Assembly: GCA_012934845.2 (NCBI GenBank)
Contig: WNNJ02002721.1
Location: 1 to 64,000 of the forward strand
Direction of reading: 5' to 3'
DNA from: Pomphorhynchus laevis
Taxonomy: Eukaryota > Acanthocephala > Palaeacanthocephala > Echinorhynchida > Pomphorhynchidae
DNA: 64,000 bases
Part shown: positions 9,790-23,299 of the stretch, in pieces
Position numbering within the stretch: position 1 is the stretch's first letter
Layout of the letters: each line of letters starts with the position of its first letter
Made by a program: the position numbers and the translations under genes
Notes under the pieces: model-generated
Databases searched by the model: none
Told to the model about the DNA's origin: nothing
Seen by the model: the letters and a program-made list of their open reading frames with translations, nothing else

Positions 9790-11050
9790 TACCGAGCATG
9801 TAAACGTTACTGTCGGAGCAGCTATCAAACAATAACATTATTTGTAGTGTCAGCAAATTAAACGCGCATGATGAAAGGTGAAGTATCGGAGCTATCAAAC
9901 AATCACAATTGCTATCAGAAAAAAATAGACAGAAATTGTGGTGTGACGGACGATCAAAGAATTCTGTTTTTGCAACGTAAATGGACAATACTGCTATATA
10001 AATAAGCATTCGTCAAGGAAAAAAGAGGATTTTCAAGGTATTTCTTCGTTAATTCAAGACAACAAGGTTAGTGGATCTTCTTATTTGATGAGAATTTGGG
10101 GGAATAACTTCTCATGATCCCCAAGATTCCAAATTTTGGGATAATCATTTTTAAAAAGCCTTTAGAAAGGCATGTAAATTTGTTGTAATTTGTTGTTTCA
10201 AAACAAATTTCTAAGAGAGTTTGCACATAATATGAAAAACCGTGTAGTCTACAACTCAGTTTGATATTTTGACAACAGTATAAAATTTCCCTTTGCTACC
10301 CTGTACCTCCTGGAGGGCTTTGAGAGGTACTTCGTCGCTAACTTCTGTGACATTGCTGAATTTGAGAGGAAACCTATTATGGCCTCCCTAAAAATAAGTA
10401 ATCTTCCTACACAGATGGAGCAAGAAGATATCCAATTTATTACTAACACTTACAAGATAAAAAACGTACTTCCCCTGTTGGGGGAGGAACGGTCTACCAA
10501 TTAATGTTGGGTCTGCTGCGCCGTCATATGGCAGGCTAAACTCTTAGAAAAATCCGCCTGCAACCCCTTTACGGGGTTTAACCTTAAATTTAGAGTGATT
10601 GGCAAGGAAGAATATACTACCTGTACTGTAGCAGGTGTCACCAATGGGGGCACTAGGCCTCCAGCTGCAGTGCGGTCCAGCGATGTAAGAAATGTGGTAA
10701 TGAAGATTGCCCCTTCGCTGAGTCCTCGCTTCCCTGCACAAATAGTCTTGCCTGCTACAACTGCGGAGGAGCGCATCCCGCGTGGAGCAGAAAATGCCAG
10801 CATTTCAAGAAATATCAGTCTTTATTCATCAAACCCTCTAGGCCGTCTAAGTCGGCACCTGATTCTTTTTCTCAGGCAGCAAGACCTCGAACAAAATGGA
10901 GGCCTCTGCTCATATCGTCTCCTTAATCAAGTTGAAAAGTTGATCAGGCAAAAACGATGGGGAAATAATGACACTGCCCGGGGGCAAGTGCCAACCTTAG
11001 ATGGAGCTAGCGGTGGGAAGATAAACCTTCCTGCTCCTAGCTCTGTCTAG
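9790..11050 (+). pseudogene. LINE-B copy 1 ORF1 remnant with zinc knuckles
   Basis: Aligned with copy 2, the start lies near 9790 (shared GTTACTGTCGGA block). The clearest part, about 10620-10800, reads CSRCHQWGH-ASSC, CKKCGNEDCPF and CYNCGGAHPAWSRKC, a series of CCHC-type knuckles as in I- and Jockey-clade ORF1 proteins. The N-terminal half is broken by many stops. A longer open frame in another phase (10595-11050) is an accidental shadow. The ORF1 end is marked by a block (GGCAATTCC-CATCCAACTAAT) that also occurs in copy 2 near 14937. Confidence 0.7.
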
Positions 11051-11083
11051 GCTGGCAATTCCACATCCAACTAATCCATCACA

Positions 11084-13540
11084 ATGCAGAGTACTCGTGA
11101 GCCTTTTTCACTGAATATTCTTCAGTGGAATTCGGGAGGTGCTTCTGCCCTTAGACTTTTATCTGGTAGAGACGCAGATGTTATAGTCCGTCAGGAGACG
11201 CGTTCTATTCGTCTCCCCATGACATTACTCGATTTATCCCAAAGCACATATATTTCCACTATACTTCGTACATAACCCCGCCTCACTCCTTTTCTTCTCA
11301 AAAACTCTTGACCTTAGTTAAATGCTCTTTAAAGTCCTCTCTTGCTAAATTACTCTGGTCCAGCCCTGTCTTGTCTAGTAGTTTTACTCGTTAAGAACGG
11401 TAAACGCCTTAGTCTAGCCAATGTCTATATTCGTCCAGGAGAGATTTACAAGAATTGTAACCTCCTGGATGGGATTATCGATAGCGGCTATGACATGGTA
11501 CTAGGTGACTTCAACGATATAACTGGTCGTTGGATTAATGCAGCACTCCGCAGAGCCAGAAACGCTTATCTTATTCAAAAACTACCGTCCCCCTCCTTTC
11601 ATTACACATCAACGAATTAAGTCCTCGACTTATTACTGCTCCATGAGAAGTGGTTGCTAAAACCCTTCTGTACGGAGCAGTCGCGACAACATCTGTCCAC
11701 CTCTCATGATCTATTTCGCTGCCGGATAGAAGAGGATACGCTGCTTTGAAGGAGATTCCACTTTGACCCTATCAGAATGGCTTTCTTCCGAGCAGCTATC
11801 CAATGCTTCCCTTGAATTGGAAATGAGAGTTTAACCGAATTCAATTCCTACCTCTCTTCGCAAGCTACAGCGTTGCTTTCGACAACCTATAAAGGTCGCA
11901 TTTTCGATCCCACTCCGACAAAAGTCAAGTTCTTAGCTAAACTGTGGAACCTCCCTAATCTCTCTTCCTCCGCCAGGCAGTCCCTCTCGAATGAATACTG
12001 GCGCACCAGATATTGGTTCCAGCTGAGTAGGGATAGGGCGAGCATTGCTCGTCTTAACCCTTCCCAGTCTTCCTTTTGGAAGATATTCAAGAAAGAGAAG
12101 TTTGTTTGTTGGAGAGATAGGGCTTTGGGTTGATCGGTAGTATAGGCCTTGATAAAGTTTTAGAGTAGTCACTTGCCCTACACAACTATGGAGACACATA
12201 ATCTCCGCAACCAATTCCGCCTTGGGGATACTTCAGGAGTAGAGACATATCTGTCCCAGATATTCTCAATGTCTGGGGGCCTCTTCCGGGCACCTCCAAA
12301 TCCGTCGCTCCACTCTCTTCTCGTGTCTGTCAGCTTTTGACAGCCGATCGAAGAAGTGAAGTGGCCGTCACAATGCTATTAGCCCCCCCCTATCCGATGT
12401 GGCCGGCATCTATATAAGCAAAAGAGTTTTTATTCCAAAAAAGTCCCCGGTCTTTTCTCCTAAAGACCTGCGGCCCATCCCGATTCAAAATTCCCTCGTA
12501 TCGATCCACGAAAAAGCGCTTGCGCGTAGAATCCGCGATCATCTGATTAGGCGAAATTTTATCCCACCTGGATTTCATGGGTTTGTCAAAGGTCGCTCAG
12601 TCCATTTAGCAGTTGGTGACGTGCATCTGATTTGTCAGGAGTACAGTCATCAGCTAGCTGTGGCTGTTTTCCTTGATTTTTCCGCTTCATTTGGCCATAT
12701 CTTTATTCCTTTTGTCATCTCTTCTCTCAGGTCCCTTGGGTTGCCTGCGAGAATAGTGAACAGGGCGGAGATACTGCTGTACACCAAGCGATTTTATTAT
12801 GAAGACGACCCTGATGCGCGTCAGTTCTACCCTATTACGGGTGTGCCTCTAGGTTCACCAATTTCTCCAATCTTGTATCTTGCTGCCTCAATTATTCTAT
12901 TTAAAATATTTAAACGTGAACAACGTCTAGTGGTGTACGCTGATGACACCACATCCCTGTTCACTGAACGCAGGTATAAAGACGTAGTATCTGACATCAG
13001 CCGTTTCTTTTCAAGATTAAAAGACCAGCTACCCATATCCAATCTTATTTTAAACTCCGCAAAATCGCAGGTTGTAGTTTTTCATGGCTCCCCTGCGACT
13101 AAGAAAAAACTTAAGAGACTGGCACTCTCCTCCATTTTTGCCTCATAACCACTCCCTACCTTCACAAGTGTAGTAAAATACCTGGGGTTCACCGTTTCGG
13201 TGAACTGATCGGCGAAAGCTGACCTGGATAGACTCAAATGTATATTGAAGAGAGCTAGGTGGGCTCTGATACGGGCCCAGCATCTGTCGTTGAATGGGAA
13301 ATCCCAGGTACGCCTTTGGGGTAACTAGGCTATCTCGGGATTAGTCTTCTTTTCAAGAGGACGTCCCCCAGAGCAAAGACTAAGGTTCCTGAAGCTCCTC
13401 GTCTCTCGTTTACCCAGCATAGTCCGTACCGATTGGATTCTAGGGGGGGTGAAAGACCCCGGGTAGGTCAATCGAAAATCGGCGTGTTGGATCGGTTTAG
13501 TGCTCGGATCCCCTTGGATTTGAGGCCATAACAAGAAGAG
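11084..13540 (+). pseudogene. LINE-B copy 1 ORF2, endonuclease plus reverse transcriptase
   Basis: Starts at ATG 11084. The endonuclease pieces read FSLNILQWNSGG, VIVRQETRS, LANVYIRPGEIY and MVLGDFNDITGRWIN (11084-11620). The reverse transcriptase (12399-13148) reads DLRPIPIQNSL, GFHGFVKGRSVH, VFLDFSASFGHI, YPITGVPLGSPISPILYLAA and VVYADDTTSLF. Compared with copy 2 (LDFSVAFDRI) the first catalytic aspartate has become glycine, while YADD is kept. The C-terminal part after 13150 continues in another frame with GLVFFSRGRPPEQRLRFLKL. At least three frame breaks make it a pseudogene. Confidence 0.85.
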
Positions 13541-13673
13541 GACTACTAAAAAGTGACATTTTTGGACTGACTGCTCTTTTGACAGACATACTGTTATAAC
13601 ACTTATGGCACACTTATGACATTTGCTTCTTGCTTTTGTTTGCTATTAATAAAGTCTTTATTTATTTAGTTTG

Positions 13674-14935
13674 ATGTTTTCATTAATTTCGAAAAAAACA
13701 ATGCAGCGTGCAAAAGTTACTGTCGGACGATCAATGAAAAGCGAATCACAGCAATTTTGTGTGGAAGAAATGGCAAATTCTCACAAAAAAGATGAATATT
13801 CCGTTTCAAAAATCAATGATCCTAAGGTCAGTAATGTTTTTATTGATGCAGGGGATAGGAAGTTACTCCCCCAACCCCTAAACTTGCCAATCTGGGCGTA
13901 ATAAAACTAATTAAGCCGCTAGAGAAGCACTTGATGTATAATATTTTCATGAGAAAATTTGCTTCGAATCTAAAAAACAGAGTCATATTTAACTCAGTAA
14001 GATATCATGAAACAGACTTCAAAATCTATTTTGCTACACAAGATATCCTTGACGATTACGCTAGATTTTTTGATTCTAATTTAAAAGAATTCGGTTTGTT
14101 TGAACGTATGCCTATTCTGGCTTCACTTAAAATTACTAACCTACCGGCACATTTGGACGAATCTGACATTGTATCGCGGAAAGGTATTTACAAAATATCT
14201 AATTTTCGCCCTTTGATGGGGAAAAATGGTTTCCCCATTTTCGTTGGATTCTGCTCAACGCCGCTGGGGTATGCTGAAACCCTGGCCACACAACATGCAA
14301 CCCATTTATGGGATTTAATTTAAACTTCAAAATTGTTAGCAGGGAGGAGTTTACTTATCCCCACTGTAGCCGGTGCTATAAATGGGGGCAATGGGTTTCT
14401 AGCTGCACCCTACCGGCTACATGTGGGGTGGGTAGCTCCTCCTCTTGCCTGGCTGTTGCGAATGGCAGCAAATGTACGCCTCCATCCTGCTCCAACTGTG
14501 GGGGGAACCATCCAGCCTAGAGTAGGAGATGCTGCGACTTTTTAGGCATACTCCAATAAGTTTGTCTCTGCTGATTCGAGAAAGCCCATTTCCTTTTCAG
14601 AGTCCGCTGCCACGGCTCCTTCGTTCGCCGGTTCCAGAATGTATGACGAAGAATTATTTCGGGAATGGATATTAGGGCAGCAGCTGCCCGTAAACAAACT
14701 GAAGAGCTCATGATGTCCTTATTCTTAGCGCTCCTTAAATCACCCACAGTTCCGGTGAATTCTGTGATTCCTGTTTCTAAAAAGAGGGGGTCCTTGGCCG
14801 ACCCCGTCCCGCTTTTAAAGATAGGAAAGTTGCTGAAGGATTTACGGGGAAATAAAGACGCTGCCCAGAGGCAAGTACCTTCCCTGGACGAAGCTGGTGG
14901 TGGAAGGGCAACCTTCCTGCATATTGCTGTCTAGG
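13674..14935 (+). pseudogene. LINE-B copy 2 ORF1 remnant
   Basis: ATG at 13674 (MFSLISKKTMQRAKVTVGR). The frame stops at 13901, continues in another phase at 13931-14323 with SVRYHETDFKIYFATQDI, ILASLKITNLPAHLDESDIV and FRPLMGKNGFPIFVGF, and then reaches zinc-knuckle sequence CSRCYKWGQWVSSC and CSNCGGNHPA (about 14350-14520). The middle block has the look of the RRM-like region of I/Jockey ORF1 proteins. In the first knuckle the usual histidine is glutamine. This copy preserves the N-terminal half better than copy 1. Confidence 0.7.
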
Positions 14936-15012
14936 TGGGCAATCCCCCATCCAACTAATGCATCACAATGCAGAGTACTCGTGAGCCTTTTTCACTGAAT
15001 ATCCTTCAGTGG

Positions 15013-15655
15013 ATAGTAGCCCAATTATAGCTGACTTATTTTTAAGCTTTATAGAATATGAATTTGTTCATAACTGTGTAAAAACTAAATCTAAACAATA
15101 TAAATATATGAAATATATGTTTCGATACATTGATGATATATGTGTATTTAATTCTAATAATTTTTATTCAATTAGTGAGCACATTTATCCAGAAAGCCTT
15201 ATTCTTAACAAAACCAATATTAATGATAAAGAAGGTGTATATCTAGATATGAACATTAAATTAACATTAACTAAAACTACTATTAATTTATATCGTAAAG
15301 ATGACATATTTAAATTTACAAGAAACATATTTTTGCATGAGCATTCATGCATACCATATAATATAAAATATAATACATTAAATAATGAAATTTTAAGAAT
15401 TGCAACAATATGTAATGATATTGGCTTTCTTCAAAATCATTTAAATAATTTAATAGATACATATTTTAACTAGGTTACTATAAAAATAACATCAAGCAGA
15501 AAATAGTAAAATATATAAATCAACACAATAATATAAAGAATAAATTTAAACTCTTAAGTGGCAAATTTTTATGGATGAATAATAAATAATATACTTTGCA
15601 TTAGAATAAGATACTAGATAGTTATTTCAGAGGAAATACATCATTAGCATGTATT
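15013..15655 (+). pseudogene. Reverse-transcriptase fragment of Penelope-like or related type, embedded in LINE-B
   Basis: Open to 15473, it reads DSSPIIADLFLSFIEYEFV, YMFRYIDDICVFNSNNFYSI, IYPESLILNKTN, VYLDMNIKLTLT, INLYRKDDIFKF and LRIATICNDIGFL. RYIDD is the catalytic box. The order 'SSPIIADLFLS ... RYIDDI ... YP--L-LN ... YLDM-I ... Y-K-DDF-F' matches a reverse-transcriptase type scattered through invertebrate genomes. I lean to Penelope-like but cannot prove the class. About 180 bp beyond the stop continue AT-rich coding-like sequence (LLSGKFLWMNNK). Base composition is far more AT-rich than the flanking LINE. Confidence 0.65.
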
Positions 15656-17302
15656 TGGCCCCGCTAAATACATATCTGGCGTTCTTTCAAACGGCTATCC
15701 AACTCTTTCCCAGAATAGGAAATGAGAGTTGACCGAATTTAATACCTACCTCTTTTCGCAAACTACCGCGATTTTATTAACTACCGATAAAGGTCGTATA
15801 TACAATCCAACTCCGACGAAACTCAAGGTCCAAGCAAAATTGCTTAACCTCCCTAATCTCTCTGTTTCCGCCAGACAGGCTCTCTCGAATGAATACTGTA
15901 ACACTAGATATAGGTTTCAGCTTAGTAAGGATCGACGAGTATTGCTCGTCTTAGTCCTTACAGTCTTCCTTTTGGAAGATTTTTAAGAAGGAGAGGTTTG
16001 TTTGCTGGAAGGATAGAGCATTGGGTTGGATAGGTAATGTAGGCCTTGATAAAGTTTTGGAGGAGTCACTAGCCCTACACAACTATGGAGCCACTCAATC
16101 ACCTCAACCAATCCCGCCTTGGTGTAACTTCAGGAGTAGGGATCTATCTGTTACGGATATCCTTAACTCCTGGGGTCCACTCCCGGGCACCTCCAAATCC
16201 GTCGCTCCACTTTCTTCTCGGGTCTGTCAGCTTTTGACAGCTGATCAGAGAAGAGAGGTGGCCGTCACAATGCTTTTAGCATCCCCATCCGATGTAGCAG
16301 GCATCAATATTAGTAAGCGTGTTTTTATTCCTAACAAAAAATCTTGATCATGCCCTAAAGATCTGCGACTTATTTCGATTCAAAATGCCAACGTGTTGAT
16401 TTATGAAAAAGCGCTCGCGCGTAAAATCCGCGACGATATGAGTAGGCGTAATTTGATCCCTCCAGGTTTTCATGGGTTCGTCAACGGTCGCTCTGTCCAT
16501 TCAGCAATTGGTGAAGTGGATCAGTTTTGTCGGGAGAATAGCCATAGTTTAGTTATGGCTGTTTTCCTTGACTTTTCTGTTGCATTTGACCGCATCTCCA
16601 TTCCTTTTGTGATCTCTTCTCTCATGTCCCTAGGGTTGCCTGCAAGAATTGTGAACAGCGTAGAGATTCTGCTGTACACCAAGCGATTTTAATATGAAGA
16701 CGACCCTGATACGCGTCAGTTCTACCCTAATACGGGTGTACCTCAATGATCCCCACTTTCTCCTATCTTATATCTTGCCGCCTATATTAATCTATTCAAA
16801 ATATTTAAACGCAAACAACGTCTTGTGGTGTACGCTGATGACACCACAGCCTTGTTCACTGGACGCAGGTGCAAAGACGTAGTTTCTGACATCAGCCGTT
16901 TCTTTTAAAGATTAAACGACCAGCTACCCTAATCTAATCTTATTTTAAACTCCGCAAAATCGCACGTGGTCGTCTTTCATGGCAACCCTGCTACAAAGCA
17001 AAAACTTAAGAGATTAGCACTCTCTGCACTCCATTTTTGCCTCATAACCACTCCCCACCTACACAATTCGAGTAAAATACCTGGGGTTCACCGTTACGGT
17101 GAACTGGTCGGCGAAAGCTGACCTGGATAGACTTAAACGCATCCTGAAGAAAGCTAGTTGGGCCCTGAAACTGGCTCAGCATCTGTTGTTGAAATGGAAA
17201 ATCCAGGTGCGCCTTTGGGGCACCTGGGCTATCTCGGGATTAGTCTTCTTTTCGAGAGGACGTCCTTATAGGTTGAGGGGGCTTAGATCTCTATTTACCT
17301 GA

Positions 17303-18814
17303 GACCGTAAGGCTTGAAGAAGTAGAAGATTGAAGTTAAGTAAAGTCATGATACGGACAAAGAGAAAAGAAAGAAATACGTTCCTTGATTTCTTCTAAGT
17401 TGTTATGCTTTTCTAGATAGTTAGTGGTGGATTTGTTAAAAAATCTTATTTATATATAGCATAGTACTGGCACTTGAAAAGTTTTACGCTTATTAAATAA
17501 TTAAATTATTTGATTGAGCTCTGAAAAACCATTAAATAAACAAATACATATTTAATTATCGCATCGATTCATAATAATGCTTCTGGCCAATTCACCCTAC
17601 AAACGGATAAGAAGGAAAATATTTAAAACAAAACAAACTCAAAGTTGATTCATCAAATAGAATAAATAATAAATTAAGCATGACTGAAGTTACGATGACT
17701 AATTTGAGGAATACATTTAGAAAATCCAAGAAATTATTGAAAATCATGTTATCTGGTAAAATTGCTAAATTCGTTTATACCCTCTAGCAAGATTAAAGCA
17801 CCGTAGTTTATGCTTAGTTTACAGTACACAATTTATGAAAACATCTTGAGAATTTATTGTAAAATAAATCTAATGGTTTATTTTCGACTATCAATTTAGT
17901 CATTGTCAGGAAATACAAAGCTTGGCAGGATTGCTTCAACAGACTACTACTAAAACGCATGGTATAAATGACCAGTGAAGAAGAGCAATAAATAAAAATC
18001 AGCGATCTCGTCTACTCTTAACAGTAAGGAAACAGCTACTAAATGTTGTTGTAGATATATAATGGGATGAACTTCTAAACAATCTGTATAGTTGTCCTCA
18101 ATGGAATGTAATCATCTTACATTATTGTATGACCGACAGTTTAGAAACACACAAATATTATAAGCAAGAAAACAAGTCAATTACGCTAAGTGAAAAGCAA
18201 ATCAGGAAATATCTTCTAAAATATCTATATTATTTTATTTAAGTCAAAATAATAATTTACATTATTAAAATTATATATAAGTATCTATTTTGAAATTTCA
18301 ATTTTTATATTGTCCACGCTTAAGTGAAAGATTTAAATTATTGCTATATCTCGAATTTCAGTTGTTCATATAAGATAAATGTTAGCTTTAAAAATTGTTT
18401 TGCTCATTGAAACAAAAACGATAGGTTATAATTTGTTATTCCATTTTATAATATACTATTTAGTTATTTGGGATCCCAGGCAAATAGATAATTTTCCATG
18501 CACCGTCAAAGCGAATTCCACGGGAAAGAATAAGCCAGAATAGCAATCGATAGTATTGCTGATATACTTTTAATAATTTCACAGGTTGTCGTTTAAAAGT
18601 ACAGATAGTTTAGATTCCACAATATTCCAGATAAATAGAAACAATTAGAGACCAGAAAACTTACCAAATTAAGACGAAAACTGCTTGACTTTTAATATCA
18701 ATAACATTTGGTTCAAACCTAACATGGTTATTGCCACGAAGTTGATAGTTACAACAGTATACTGCTGAAATCGATTTCAAAATATCAATGATCGACAACC
18801 ATATTTTATTATAG
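17303..18814. other. AT-rich spacer without recognised gene
   Basis: No coding frame of note and no repeat that I can link to the rest of the window. It separates LINE-B copy 2 from the first satellite monomers. Confidence 0.5.
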
Positions 18815-19779
18815 AATAATTCTTCCAGTTGCTGACAAAGCAAATCCATAGGGTCTTCTAGATGGACTAATCAGAATCTCATCTTGCAATAACTTGATTT
18901 GAAAATTACTTATATCCAAAGCAAAGGTTTAACTTTGATCTATCTAAGTATCGTAGTAGTATAATTGAAAAAAATCTTTAAGGTGCTGCTAAGGAGAATC
19001 CTTGCGATCTGCTAGATGAACTAATCAGCATTGCATGTTGAAATAACTTGATTTATAAAGTACTTGTATTAGATGGTAAATGTTCGACTACGTTAGTCTA
19101 CCAAAGAATCGCGGTAGTATAGATAAACAGAAAAAATTCTTCCACTTTCTGTTTAAGGCAATCTCTAAGTTATACTTGATGAAATCAACGTTGCATGTTG
19201 CAATAACTTGATATAAGAAATACTTCTATTTGTATCAAATGCTCGACCATATCGATTTATCTAGGCATCGTATTACCATGGTTGATTTAAAAAAATTCTT
19301 TTACCAGGCGCTTCCAAGAAGAATCCTTATGGTCTGCTAGATGAACTAATCAGCATTGCATTTAGCAATAACTTTTTTAAAAAATACTTGTATTCGAAGG
19401 CAAATGTTCGACTACGTCGGTCAATCTAAGTATCGGAGTAGTATAGATAAACCGAAAAAATTCTTCCACTTTCTGTCTAAGGCAATCTATAAGTTCTTCT
19501 AGATGAAATAATCAGCGTTGCATGTTGCGATAACTTGATAGACGAAATACTTTTATCTGTAGGCAAATGATCGACCATGACTATTTATCTTGGCATCGTA
19601 GTAACATGGTAGAAATGGAAACAAGATTTCTTTTTCCTGGCGCATCCAAGGAGAATCCTTATGGTCTGCTCGATGAACTAATCAGCATTGCATGTTGTAA
19701 TTACTTGATTTAGAGAGTACTTGTATTAGATGGTAAATATTCGACTACGTCGGTCAATCTAAGTATCGGAGTAGTATAG

Positions 19780-21760
19780 ATAAACCGAAAAAATTCTTCC
19801 ACTTTCTGTCTAAGGCAATCTATAAGTTCTGCTAGATGAAATAATCAACGTTGCATGTTGCGATAACTTGATATAAGAAATACTTCTATTTGTAGGCAAA
19901 TGGTCGACAATATCGATTTATCTAGACATCGAATTACCATGGTTGATTTAAAAAAATCTTTTATCAGGCGCTTCCAAGGAGAATCTTTATGGTCTGCTAG
20001 ATGAACTAATCAGCATTGCATTTAGCAATAACTTTTTTAAAAAGTACTTGTATTCGAAGGCAAATGTTCGACTACGTCGGTCAATCTAAGTATCGGAGTA
20101 GTATAGATAAACCGAAAAAATTCTTCCACTTTCTGTCTAAGGCAATCTATAAGTTCTTCTAGATGAAATAATTAGCGTTGCATGCTGCGACAACTTGATA
20201 TACGAAATACTTCTATCTGTAGGCAAATGATCGACCATATCGATTTATCTAGGCATCGTATTACCATGGTTGAACGAAAACAAGATTTCTTTTTCCTGGC
20301 GCTTCCAAGGAGAATCCTTATGGTCTGCAAGATGAACTAATCAACATTGCATTTAGCAATAACTTGATTAAAAAGTACTTATATTAGAAGGTAAATGTTG
20401 GACAACATTGATCTATCAAAGTATCGGAGTAGTATAGATAAACCGAAAAAATTCTTCCTGTTTTCTGTCTAAGGCAATATATAAGTTCGTATAAATAAAA
20501 TAATCAGCGTTGCCAGTCGCGATAACTTGATATACGAAATACTTCTGTCTGGAGGCAAATGATAGACCATGACGATCTATCTAGGCATCGTAGTTTCATA
20601 GTTGAACGGAAACAAGATTTCTTTATCATGGCGCTTCCAAGGAGAATCCTCATGGTCTGCTAGATGAACTAATCAGCATTGCATGTTGCAATTACTTGAA
20701 TTAGAAAGTACTTGTATTAGATGGAAATATTCGATAAGTCGGTTTATCAAAGTATCGGAGAAGTATAGATAAACAGAAAAAATTCTTCCACTTTCTGTCT
20801 AAGGCAATCTATGAGTTCTGCTAGATGAAATAATCAACTTTGCATGTTGCGATAACTTGATATAAGAAATACTTCTATTTGTAGGCAAATGGTCGACAAT
20901 ATCGATTTATCTAGACATCGTATTACCATCGTTGATTTAAAAAAAATCTTTTACCAGGCTCCTCCAAGGAGAATCTTTATGGTGTGCTAGATGAACTAAT
21001 CAGCATTGCATTTAGCAATAACTTTTTTAAAAAGTACTTGTATTCGAAGGCAAATGTTCCACTACGTCGGTCAATCTAAGTATCGGAGTAGTATAGATAA
21101 ACCGAAAAAATTCTTCCACTTTCTGTCTAAGGCAATCTATAAGTTCTTCTAGATGAAATAATTAGCGTTGCATGCTGCGACAACTTGATATACGAAATAA
21201 TTCTATCTGTAGGCATATGATCGACCATATCGATTTATCTAGGCATCGTATTACCATGGTTGAACGAAAACAAGATTTCTTTTTTCTGGCGCTTCCAAGG
21301 AGAATCCTTATGGTCTGCTAGATGAGCTAATCAACATTGCATTTAGCAATAACTTGATTAAAAAGTACTTATATTAGAAGGTAAATGTTGGACAACATTG
21401 ATCTATCAAAGTATCGGAGTAGTATAGATAAACCGAAAAAAAATCTTTTACTTTCTGTCTAAGGTAATATATAAGTTCTTCTAGATGAAATAATTTGCGT
21501 TGCATGTTGCGATAACTTGATATACGAAATACTTCTGTCTGGAGGCAAATGATAGACCCTGACGATCTATCTAGGCATCGTAGTTTCATAGTTGAACGGA
21601 AACAAGATTTCTTTATCATGGCGCTTCCAAGGAGAATCCTCATGGTCTGCTAGATGAACTAATCAGCATTGCATGTTGAAATTACTTGATTTAGAAAGTA
21701 CTTGTATTAGATGGTAAATATTTGACAAGTCGGTTTATCAAAGTATCGGAGAAGTATAGA
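19780..21760. repeat. Higher-order repeat of ~990 bp (three dimers), two copies
   Basis: Variants private to one dimer recur 990 bp apart: GTAAATGTTGGACAACATTG at 20391 and 21381, and the TTGATTTAAAAAAA variant of the B monomer near 19943 and 20933. This means that blocks of six monomers were duplicated together. Confidence 0.75.
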
Positions 21761-23299
21761 TAAAACCAAAAAATTCTTCCACTTTCTGTCTAAGGCAATC
21801 TATATGTTCTGCTAGATGAAATAATCAGCGTTGCATGTTGCAATAACTTGGTATACGAAATACTTTTATCTGTAGGCAAATGATCGACCATGACGATTTA
21901 TCTAGGCATCGTAGTACCATGGTTGAAATGGAAACAAGATTTCTTTTTCCTGGTGCATCCAAGGAGAATCCTTGTGGTCTGCTCGATGAACTAATCAACA
22001 TTGCATGTTGCAATTACTTGAATTAGAAAGAACTTGTATTAGATGGTAAATATTCGATAAGTCGGTTTATCAAAGTATCGGAGAAGTACAGATAAACCGA
22101 AAAAATTCTTCCACTTTCTGTCTAAGGCAATCTATAAGTTCTGCTAGATAAAATAATCAGCGTTGCATGTTGCGATAACTTGATATAAGAAATACTTCTG
22201 TCTGTAGGCAAATGATCGACCATGACGATGTATCTATACATCATAGTACCATAGTTGAACGGAAACAAGATTTCTTGTTTGTGGCGCTTCCAAGGAGAAT
22301 CCTTATGGTCTGCTAGATGAACTAATCAGCATTGCATGTTGCAATTGCTTGATTTAGAAAGTACTTGTATTAGAATGCAAATGTTCGACAAGTCGGTCTA
22401 TCAAATTATCGGAGTAGTATAGATAAACCGAAAGAATTTTTCCACTTTCTGTCTAAGGCAATCTATAAGTTATGCTAGATGAAATAATCAGCGTTCCATG
22501 TTGCTTTAACTTGATATAAGAAATACTTCTGTCTTTAGACAAATGATCGACCATATCGATTTATCTAGGCATCGTATTACCATGGTTGAACGGAAACAAG
22601 ATTTCTTTTTCCAGGCGCTTCCAAGGAGAATCTTTATGGTCTGCTAGATGAACTAATCAACATTGCATGTTGCAATAACTTGATTTATAAAGTACTTGTA
22701 TCTGAAGGCAAATGTTCGACAATGTCGGTCAATCTTAGTATCGGAGTAGTATAGATAAACCGAAAAAATTCTTCCAATTTCTGTTAGAGACAATCTATCA
22801 TTTCTGCTAGATGAACAACCCAGCGTTGAATGTTGCAATAACTTGATATAAGAAATACATCTATTCGTAGGCAAATGATCGACCATATCGATTTATCTAT
22901 GCATCGTATTACCATTGTTGAACGGAACCAAGATTTCTTTTTCATGGCGCTTCCAAGGAAAATCCTTATGGTCTGCTAGATGAACTAATCAACATTGCAT
23001 GTTGCACTAACTTGATTTAAAAAGTACTTGCATTCGAAGGCAAATGTTCGACAAGTCGGTCTATCAAAGTATCGGAGTAGTATAGATAAACCGAAAGAAT
23101 TCTTCAACTTTCTGTCCAAGGCAATCTATAAGTTCTGCTAGATGAAATAATCAGCGTTGCATGTTGCGATAACTTGATATAAGACATACTTCTCTTCGTA
23201 AGCAAATCCTCGACCATATCAATTTATCTAGTCATCGTATTACCCTGGTTGAACGGTAACAAGATTTCTTTTTCCTGGCGCTTCCAAGGAGAATCCTTA

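Larger units (their letters stand above)
9715..13665 (+). mobile_element. LINE-B copy 1: I/Jockey-type LINE
   Basis: The plus strand holds, in order, a decayed ORF1 ending in CCHC zinc knuckles (to about 11050), an endonuclease starting near 11084, a linker, and a reverse transcriptase at about 12400-13150. A C-terminal region and a 3' UTR with AATAAAG near 13650 follow. Stops and frameshifts are frequent. Related copies lie at 13668-17302, 59630-61142 (both plus) and 38285-39110 (minus). Its 3' end abuts the 5' end of copy 2 with essentially no spacer. Confidence 0.85.
13668..17302 (+). mobile_element. LINE-B copy 2, interrupted by a reverse-transcriptase fragment
   Basis: Second copy, head-to-tail with copy 1. 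ORF1 lies at about 13674-14935. The endonuclease begins at 14970 (STREPFSLNILQW) but is replaced from about 15013 to 15655 by unrelated coding sequence. LINE-B sequence resumes near 15660 at a point matching about 11775 of copy 1, so roughly 650 bp of LINE is missing at the same place. The reverse transcriptase (16390-16900) keeps FHGFVNGRSVHSAIGEV, VFLDFSVAFDRIS and VVYADDTTALF, with stops between. The 3' end is truncated near 17302, before the 3' UTR seen in copy 1. Confidence 0.85.

Noticed and set aside
10595-11050. 151-codon plus-strand frame in LINE-B copy 1
   Set aside because: The zinc-knuckle protein lies in a neighbouring phase; this frame is a shadow.
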